This document shows, piece by piece, positions 58,732-64,000 of a stretch of DNA of 64,000 nucleotides. Numbering within the stretch: position 1 is the first letter of the stretch; each line of letters opens with the position of its first letter. This stretch comes from Pseudomonadota bacterium (GTDB lineage Bacteria > Pseudomonadota > Alphaproteobacteria > Rhodospirillales > Magnetospirillaceae). The notes under the pieces are model-generated. The model was given only the letters and a program-made list of their open reading frames with translations, made no database searches and was not told where the DNA came from. The stretch covers positions 1 to 64,000 of the forward strand of contig JAEXAH010000152.1 of the NCBI GenBank assembly GCA_023458315.1, given 5' to 3'. Both the position numbers and the translations under genes were made by a program.

Positions 58732-60344
58732 TCCGCCACCCCGGCTTGCGCCCCCTGTCCTTGCGCCCCTTGGCCCTGTGGCTGCTGCCGCTGGCCTTCG
58801 TCGCCGTGCTGTTCGCGCTGCGGGCGTCCAGCCTGCCGTTCTGGCAAAGCTTCAACCTGGACCCCGATTATTACTATCTGCTGAACGGCTTGCGCATCGT
58901 CGAGGGGTTGGCGCCCACCGACATCTCGCATCCCGGCACGCCGGTCCAGGTGCTGATCGCCGCGGTGATCAAGGCGCTGCACCCCACCCTGTCGACCGAG
59001 GCCACGGTGGACGCCGTGCTGCGCGACGCCGAGGGCACGCTGGTCGCCGCCACCACAATCATCTACCTTCTGGTCGGCCTGTCGCTGTGGTGGATGGGCC
59101 GTGCCATTTTCGGCGCCACCGGCGCGCTGATTCCCGCCTTGCTGGCGCAGACGGCGCCCATGCTGTCGCGCGTCATTCCCAAATTCGCCATTCACCCCAA
59201 GCCCGAGCCGTTCCTGATCATCGCCGTGGCCTTGCTGGTCGCCGCGCTGATGCCGCTGATCAAGAACCGCGACGACGGCCGCTGGGACCGCGCCGCCGCC
59301 CTGGCCGGAATCGCCATGGCCCTGGGCGTGGCGTGCAAGGTGCATTTCGCCGTGCTGGGCGTGGTGCCGCTGCTGTTGCTGGACCGCCGCCGCTTCCTGA
59401 TCTATGTGGGGGTCGGCGCCGCCGCCCTGGTGGTGTTCGTCGCCCCGGCCATCCCGTCCTGGGACATCTGGACCGGCTGGATCAGCCGCATGGTGTTGCA
59501 TTCCGGCGCCTATGGCGAAGGCAGCGCGACCATCGTCGACACCGCCCGCTATCCCCGTGCGGTGCTGAAGCTGTTTTCGTCCAAGCTGATCTTCTCGGCC
59601 GCCATCGTCGCCGGTCTGGTGCTGCTGGTGCTGTATTTCCGCCTGCGCCGCCGTGACCTGATGGCGCGCGACCGCTTCGCCCGGCTGCTGACGGGCATCA
59701 TGCTGGCGCAGGTTCTGGTGGTGCTGTCGGTGGCCAAGCAGCCCGCCGCCCATTACATGGTGCCCGCTTTGCTGCTGACCGGCCCCGCCTTGGCGGCGCT
59801 GTGGAGCCTGAGCCGACCGCTGGCGCCGCGCCGCCACCTGGCGGTCTGGGGCGGCGTGCTGGCGCTGCTGCTGGTGGTGCAGGTGCCGCAGATGGTCAAG
59901 CAGAACAACGAATTGCGCGGCTGGACCCGCGAGCAGATGGCGGTGGACCTGGATGCCCGCTTCCCCGGCTGCGCCAAGGTCTATTTCGACGCCGCCTCGG
60001 CCCAGTCCTATGCCTTCCAACGCGGCGACATGAACGCCCAGGCGCGCTATTCGCCCAAATTGGCCGCCCTGTTCCCGGCCGACGAATACACCTGGTTCAC
60101 CAACGACCATACCTATTGGCCCAATGGCCTGATGCAGTGGCTGCGCCCCGAGACGCTGGAGGCTATCCTGGCCCGCCACGGCTGCGCGGTGTTCCGCGGC
60201 AACCAGCCGTGGTCGCTGTCGGCGCGGGCCGAACGCATCAGCCCCGGTTTCCGCATGGACGACCGGTGCGAGTTGGGCGAGGAAATGCTGTTCACCAAGG
60301 GCGTGCGTTGCGACGGATCACGGATCGGACCGGCGGCGCCCTGA
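58728..60344 (+). CDS. multi-span glycosyltransferase (ArnT/PMT-like)
   Basis: A 538-residue inner-membrane protein with about eleven spans. The first loop contains FNLDPDYYYLLNGLRI with the acidic pair typical of GT-C enzymes, then ISHPGTPVQ. The C-terminal periplasmic part is about 120 residues (ARFPGCAKVYFDAASAQSYA onward). It resembles dolichol/undecaprenyl-phosphate-sugar-dependent transferases. It is translationally coupled to the upstream methyltransferase by ATGA and probably acts on the same surface glycan. The exact sugar is unknown. Confidence 0.75.
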   Translation: MIRHPGLRPLSLRPLALWLLPLAFVAVLFALRASSLPFWQSFNLDPDYYYLLNGLRIVEGLAPTDISHPGTPVQVLIAAVIKALHPTLSTEATVDAVLRDAEGTLVAATTIIYLLVGLSLWWMGRAIFGATGALIPALLAQTAPMLSRVIPKFAIHPKPEPFLIIAVALLVAALMPLIKNRDDGRWDRAAALAGIAMALGVACKVHFAVLGVVPLLLLDRRRFLIYVGVGAAALVVFVAPAIPSWDIWTGWISRMVLHSGAYGEGSATIVDTARYPRAVLKLFSSKLIFSAAIVAGLVLLVLYFRLRRRDLMARDRFARLLTGIMLAQVLVVLSVAKQPAAHYMVPALLLTGPALAALWSLSRPLAPRRHLAVWGGVLALLLVVQVPQMVKQNNELRGWTREQMAVDLDARFPGCAKVYFDAASAQSYAFQRGDMNAQARYSPKLAALFPADEYTWFTNDHTYWPNGLMQWLRPETLEAILARHGCAVFRGNQPWSLSARAERISPGFRMDDRCELGEEMLFTKGVRCDGSRIGPAAP

Positions 60345-60418
60345 CCATTCGCACTTGCAAAATGGCGGGAAGCGGATAGCCTTTTCGCAACCGTTCAAAG
60401 CCGCATCCAGGGGGAACC

Positions 60419-61060
60419 ATGCCGGCCAGGATCGTCACCATCGCCCAGCAGAAGGGCGGCGCGGGCAAGACCACAATGGCCGCCCAACTGGCCGTCACCT
60501 ATGCCCGCGCGGGCAAGCGGGTGGGCCTGATCGACATCGACCCCCAGGGATCGCTGGCGACATGGTACGAGGTGCGCAAGGCGCTGGTCGACGGCGATGG
60601 CGCCGGTATCGTCTTCATGCAGGCGTCGGGCTGGCGCCTGTCCACCGAACTGGACCGCATGAAGCGCGACGTCGATCTGATCCTGGTGGACAGCCCGCCC
60701 CATGCCGAAACCGACGTGCGCATCGCCGTGCGCGCCGCCGACCTGATCATGGTGCCCATGCAGCCGTCGCCCATGGATCTGTGGGCGACGCAGCCCACGC
60801 TGGACATGGCGAAGAAAGAGAAATCGACGGCGCTGGTGGTGTTCAACCGCACGCCGCCCAAGGGCAAGCTGGTCGATGCGGTGCGCCGCAAGATCATCGA
60901 GGCCGACATGCCGGTGGCCGCCACCGTGCTGGGCAACCGCGTCGCCTTCGCCGCCAGCATGATGGAGGGCAAGGGCGTGGCCGAAAGCAATCCGCGCCAC
61001 ACCGCCACCAAGGAAATCAAGGCGCTTGCCGACGAAATCGCCGGCAAGCTGGGACTTTAA
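60419..61060 (+). CDS. ParA-family ATPase, orphan
   Basis: A 213-residue ATPase of the ParA/MinD superfamily. The deviant Walker A is QQKGGAGKTTMA, motif A' is GLIDIDPQGSL and Walker B is LILVDSPPH; the AADLIMVPMQPSPMDLWAT segment is typical. No ParB gene or parS-like site is near, and the length is on the short side, as in ParA proteins that position chemotaxis clusters, carboxysomes or other cargo. It is followed by a CopD-type membrane protein after 9 bases. The cargo is unknown. Confidence 0.9.
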   Translation: MPARIVTIAQQKGGAGKTTMAAQLAVTYARAGKRVGLIDIDPQGSLATWYEVRKALVDGDGAGIVFMQASGWRLSTELDRMKRDVDLILVDSPPHAETDVRIAVRAADLIMVPMQPSPMDLWATQPTLDMAKKEKSTALVVFNRTPPKGKLVDAVRRKIIEADMPVAATVLGNRVAFAASMMEGKGVAESNPRHTATKEIKALADEIAGKLGL

Positions 61061-61069
61061 GGGAACGAC

Positions 61070-61543
61070 ATGGATTACACCTTCGCCGCCACCATCGGTC
61101 TGCACACCCTGGCCGCCGTCATCTGGGTGGGCGGCATGTTCTTCGCCCACATGGTGCTGCGCCCCTCTGTCACCGAAATGACGCCGTCGCTGCGTCTGGC
61201 GCTGTGGCGCCGCGTGCTGCCGCGTTTCTTCGCCTGGGTGACGGCCGCCATCGTCGTGCTGCTGATCACCGGCTATGGCGTGCTGCTGACCGGCTATCGC
61301 GGCGGCATCACCGGCGGCAACCTGCATATCGACATCATGCAGATCGTCGGCGCGGTGATGATCCTGCTGTTCCTGTACATGCTGGCCATTCCCTTCACCC
61401 TGTTCCGCCGGGCGCTGGACATCAACGATCTGGGCGCCGCCGCCACCCAGCAGGGCCGCATCCGCGCCATCGTGCTGGTCAACCTGATCCTGGGCCTGGC
61501 CACCACCTTCATCGGCGCCGCCGGAACCTTCGTGGGGTATTGA
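61070..61543 (+). CDS. CopD-type small membrane protein
   Basis: A 157-residue inner-membrane protein with four spans: LHTLAAVIWVGGMFFAHMVL, FFAWVTAAIVVLLITGY, IVGAVMILLFLYMLAIPF and AIVLVNLILGLATTFIGAA. The first-span His and WVGG pattern is that of the CopD/HemJ-like superfamily, which may bind haem or copper. It lies 9 bases after the ParA-type gene and 4 bases before the Nudix gene, so all three are probably in one transcript. Confidence 0.78.
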   Translation: MDYTFAATIGLHTLAAVIWVGGMFFAHMVLRPSVTEMTPSLRLALWRRVLPRFFAWVTAAIVVLLITGYGVLLTGYRGGITGGNLHIDIMQIVGAVMILLFLYMLAIPFTLFRRALDINDLGAAATQQGRIRAIVLVNLILGLATTFIGAAGTFVGY

Positions 61544-61547
61544 CGCC

Positions 61548-62165
61548 ATGACCGCCCCCCGCTTCACCGACGACGACGTGCAGATCGTCGCCAAGACGCG
61601 CGAGTTCCAGGGCTATTTCGCCATCGACCGCTGGCACGTCCGCCATCGCACCTTCGCGGGCGGCTGGACCGGCGACATCGTGCGCGAGATTTTCGAGCGC
61701 GGCCACGCCGTGGTGGTGATCCTGTACGACCCGGTCCGGGACAGCATCGCCCTGATCGAGCAATTCCGCGTCGGCGCCCTGGCCGCCGGGCAATATCCGT
61801 GGCTGATCGAATGCGTGGCGGGCATCATCGACGACGGCGAGACGCCGGAACAGGTCGCCATCCGCGAAGCGCACGAGGAAGCGGGCGCCAAGCCCGACCA
61901 CATCGAACATATCGGCAAGTTCATCATCACCCCCGGCGGTTCCAGCGAGACGGTGGAATTGTTCGTCGCCCAGGTGGATTGCAGCCGCATCGACGGCCTG
62001 CACGGCCTGCCGAACGAGGGCGAAGACATCCGCGTCTTCACCCTGCCGGTGGTCGAAGCCTATGGCATGGTCAAGGACGGCCGCATCGCCAATTCCATGG
62101 CGGTGGTGGCCATCCAGTGGCTGATGCTGGAACGCGAGGCATTACGGGCGCGCTGGCGGGGCTGA
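61548..62165 (+). CDS. nudF: Nudix hydrolase, ADP-ribose pyrophosphatase type
   Basis: Hydrolyses ADP-ribose or related nucleoside diphosphate sugars; 205 residues. The Nudix box is GIIDDGETPEQVAIREAHEE plus AGA, which satisfies G-x5-E-x7-RE-x2-EE-x-G. The preceding LIEQFRVGALAAGQYPWLIE and the later ITPGGSSETVELFVAQVD are characteristic of the NudF/ADPRase branch. The start follows the CopD-type gene by 4 bases. The gene name rests on family type. Confidence 0.9.
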   Translation: MTAPRFTDDDVQIVAKTREFQGYFAIDRWHVRHRTFAGGWTGDIVREIFERGHAVVVILYDPVRDSIALIEQFRVGALAAGQYPWLIECVAGIIDDGETPEQVAIREAHEEAGAKPDHIEHIGKFIITPGGSSETVELFVAQVDCSRIDGLHGLPNEGEDIRVFTLPVVEAYGMVKDGRIANSMAVVAIQWLMLEREALRARWRG

Positions 62166-62594
62166 GTCGCCATCGCAGAGCCGTTGGGACTAAGTGTATC
62201 TCGTCATGGCCGGGCTTGACCCACTGGTGTCCGGTTAAAAGCTGATGACCTCCCTGCCGCCGTCTACATTGGCGGAACGATCCAGCGGTAACACGGATGA
62301 ACACGGATGGGTGGGATGGGCACGGATGATCGAAGATCCCTGCCGTCATGCCCGTGCTTGACACGGGCATCCACGCGGCGCCGCCCAGAGCGTTGTTTGA
62401 AAAGCCTTTCCTATCGGAACCACGTGGATCGCCGGGCCAAGCCCGGCGATGACGGAAAATGCAACCATAAATGTCCCTCCCCCCACCACGGGGCCTTTTC
62501 CACATCCGGATTGTACATTTTAATCGGCTTGATTAAGTCGAATAACATCATATATGGTTTGTGAAACTGTAATTTATCCGGAAAGAACACATCC
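62166..62594. other. intergenic region with degenerate repeat copies and a promoter
   Basis: Pieces of the palindromic element occur at about 62,202-62,222 (GTCATGGCCGGGCTTGACCC) and 62,347-62,455, where CCCGTGCTTGACACGGG and GCCGGGCCAAGCCCGGC flank a diverged middle. A second small motif, ACACGGATG, occurs twice near 62,292 and 62,301. The last 100 bases are AT-rich and carry a candidate promoter: TTGATT (62,529-62,534), 16 bases, TATATG (62,551-62,556), about 40 bases ahead of the cysteine synthase start. No gene is seen. Confidence 0.6.
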
Positions 62595-63599
62595 ATGACC
62601 GACGTCCGCGACGGCTTTCTCGACACCATCGGCCGCACCCCGTTGATCAAGCTGCACGGACCGTCCGAGGCCACCGGCTGCACCATTCTGGGCAAGGCGG
62701 AATTCCTCAATCCCGGCGGCTCGGTCAAGGATCGCGCGGCGCTGGCCATCATCCGCGACGCCGAGCAGAAGGGCCTGCTGAAGCCGGGCGGCGTCATTGT
62801 CGAAGGCACGGCGGGCAATACCGGCATCGGCCTGACCCTGGTGGGCAACGCCCTGGGCTATCGCACGGTCATCGTCATGCCCGAAACCCAGAGCCAAGAG
62901 AAAAAGGACATGCTGCGGCTGATCGGCGCCGATCTGCGTCTGGTCCCGGCGGTGCCCTATTCCAATCCCGGCAATTACGTGCGCTATTCCGAAACCCTGG
63001 CGGGCGAGTTGGCGAAGACCGAGCCCAACGGCGTGCTGTGGGCCAACCAGTTCGACAACGTCGCCAACCGCCTGGGCCATTACCACACCACCGGCCAGGA
63101 AATCTGGAGCCAGACCGGCGGCAAGGTGGACGCCTTCACCTGCGCGGTCGGCACCGGCGGCACCCTGGCGGGCACCGGCATGGCGCTGAAAGAGCACAAC
63201 AAGAACGTCCGCATCGTGCTGGCCGACCCGCTGGGATCGGCGCTGTACAATTACTATGCCCATGGCGAACTGAAGGCCGAGGGCAATTCCATCACCGAAG
63301 GCATCGGCCAGGGCCGTATCACCAAGAATCTGGTGGGCGCCCCCATCGACGATCAGGTGCAGGTCGCCGATCCCGAGGCATTGCAGGTGATCTTCGATCT
63401 GGTGCAACAGGAAGGTCTGGTGCTGGGCGGATCGTCGGGCGTCAACATCGTCGCCGCCATGAAGGTGGCGCGCGACCTGGGGCCGGGCCATACCGTGGTG
63501 ACAGTGCTGTGCGATTATGGTACCCGCTACCAGAGCAAGCTGTTCAACCCGGCCTTCCTGAAGGAACGCGACCTGCCCGTTCCGCAATGGCTGGTCTGA
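62595..63599 (+). CDS. cysK: cysteine synthase (O-acetylserine sulfhydrylase)
   Basis: PLP enzyme forming cysteine from O-acetylserine and sulfide; 334 residues. Landmarks: DTIGRTPLIKL, the PLP lysine in NPGGSVKDRAAL, GTAGNTGIGLT, the phosphate-binding GTGGTLAGTGMAL, ITEGIGQGRI and GGSSGVNIVAAM. The length and QSQEKKDMLRLIGAD fit CysK. It is preceded by a region with its own promoter. The following gene encodes a rhodanese-type sulfurtransferase, in keeping with sulfur metabolism. Confidence 0.93.
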   Translation: MTDVRDGFLDTIGRTPLIKLHGPSEATGCTILGKAEFLNPGGSVKDRAALAIIRDAEQKGLLKPGGVIVEGTAGNTGIGLTLVGNALGYRTVIVMPETQSQEKKDMLRLIGADLRLVPAVPYSNPGNYVRYSETLAGELAKTEPNGVLWANQFDNVANRLGHYHTTGQEIWSQTGGKVDAFTCAVGTGGTLAGTGMALKEHNKNVRIVLADPLGSALYNYYAHGELKAEGNSITEGIGQGRITKNLVGAPIDDQVQVADPEALQVIFDLVQQEGLVLGGSSGVNIVAAMKVARDLGPGHTVVTVLCDYGTRYQSKLFNPAFLKERDLPVPQWLV

Positions 63600-63634
63600 G
63601 GAGGCTTGCGCCCCACCTCTAGCCCGAGGGACGC

Positions 63635-64000
63635 ATGACCTACACCAACCCCGAGGCCCTGGTTTCCACCGAGTGGCTGGCGGCGCATCTGTCGGCGCCC
63701 GATGTCCGCGTGGTGGATGCCAGTTGGCACATGCCCGCCACCGGCCGCAACGGCCGTGACGAATACGATGCCCGGCACATTCCGGGCGCCGTGTTCTTCG
63801 ACGTGGACGACATCGCCGACACCGGCATCGACCTGCCGCACATGCTGCCGCCGCCCGCCAAGTTCGCCTCGAAAGTGCGCAAGCTGGGCCTGGGCAACGG
63901 CCACAAGATCGTGGTCTACGACACCGACGGCATGGGCGCGGCACGGGCGTGGTGGATGTTCCGGGTGTTCGGCCACCGCGACGTGGCGGTGTTGGACGGC
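63635..64000 (+). CDS. sseA: thiosulfate/3-mercaptopyruvate sulfurtransferase, 5' part
   Basis: The first 122 codons of a two-domain rhodanese, cut by the window end. It starts MTYTNPEALVSTEWLAAHL, then VRVVDASWHMPATGRNGRDE, HIPGAVFFDVDDIAD and VVYDTDGMGAARAWWMFRVFG, the standard N-terminal domain of SseA-type enzymes, whose active-site Cys is in the missing second half. It would transfer sulfur from 3-mercaptopyruvate or thiosulfate. It is 35 bases downstream of the cysteine synthase gene and probably cotranscribed. Confidence 0.88.
   Translation, partial: MTYTNPEALVSTEWLAAHLSAPDVRVVDASWHMPATGRNGRDEYDARHIPGAVFFDVDDIADTGIDLPHMLPPPAKFASKVRKLGLGNGHKIVVYDTDGMGAARAWWMFRVFGHRDVAVLDG

Overview
The window reads as chromosome of a GC-rich alphaproteobacterium, most likely a Rhodospirillaceae/Magnetospirillum-type organism. 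This rests on strong G/C third positions, the flavour of the proteins, CcoG, a group 3b-type [NiFe] hydrogenase, and dispersed GC-rich palindromic repeats. I could not run a search, so the taxonomic call is inference.

1-4,917 is an accessory block. It holds an IS4-family transposase whose C-terminus lies in another frame, a ribbon-helix-helix-like ORF, an excisionase-like HTH protein, a tyrosine recombinase, an unknown protein and a small protein with a Cys-His-Asp pattern. It ends in a detached tRNA 3' end at 4,885-4,917, probably tRNA-Lys, which looks like the right attachment site of an integrated element. The intact tRNA should lie left of the window. About 840 bases without a recognised gene follow. 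They contain one tiny ORF with a very good ribosome site and a hairpin behind it.

5,759-16,729 holds a secreted protein, a large LysM/peptidoglycan-binding protein, a uracil salvage pair (upp and an NCS2 permease), an SLC13-type permease with a secreted HELYH protein, a family 9 glycosyltransferase, a GNAT enzyme and an N-formylglutamate amidohydrolase. A complete tRNA-Val(GAC) with promoter and terminator sits at 16,895. Directly behind it is a restriction-modification pair whose genes converge and overlap by 45 bases.

19,413-36,547 is mainly housekeeping: a MocR-type regulator translationally coupled to lrgA and lrgB, ccoG, a response regulator, a TauE/SafE exporter and rhodanese, a DUF2252 protein, polyprenyl diphosphate synthase (ispB), a TrmN6-like methylase, an MFS/AraC divergent pair, an S49 protease, a periplasmic binding protein, an M48 protease and an old yellow enzyme.

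36,645-43,722 is a hydrogenase locus transcribed leftwards: a beta Fe-S subunit, a cyclic-nucleotide-binding protein, a gamma flavin/2Fe-2S subunit, small and large [NiFe] subunits, a DUF559 nuclease, an HExxH protein and the maturation endopeptidase. An Rrf2 regulator without the usual cysteine cluster is divergent to it. Three different palindromic repeats lie inside the operon.

43,869-64,000 contains an alpha/beta hydrolase and isochorismatase pair, a DEAD-box helicase, a stand-alone Lrp ligand domain, an MgtC/DUF4010 membrane protein, a ferritin-like protein, a second lrgAB pair, an SpmA-SpmB fusion, a TerC protein, a GntR regulator, a TolC-type channel, uppP, a methyltransferase/glycosyltransferase pair, a ParA-CopD-Nudix run, cysteine synthase and the start of a sulfurtransferase gene cut by the window end. 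Imperfect palindromic elements of about 110-185 bases recur at 26.6, 43.75 and 48.1 kb, with a degenerate copy at 62.2 kb.
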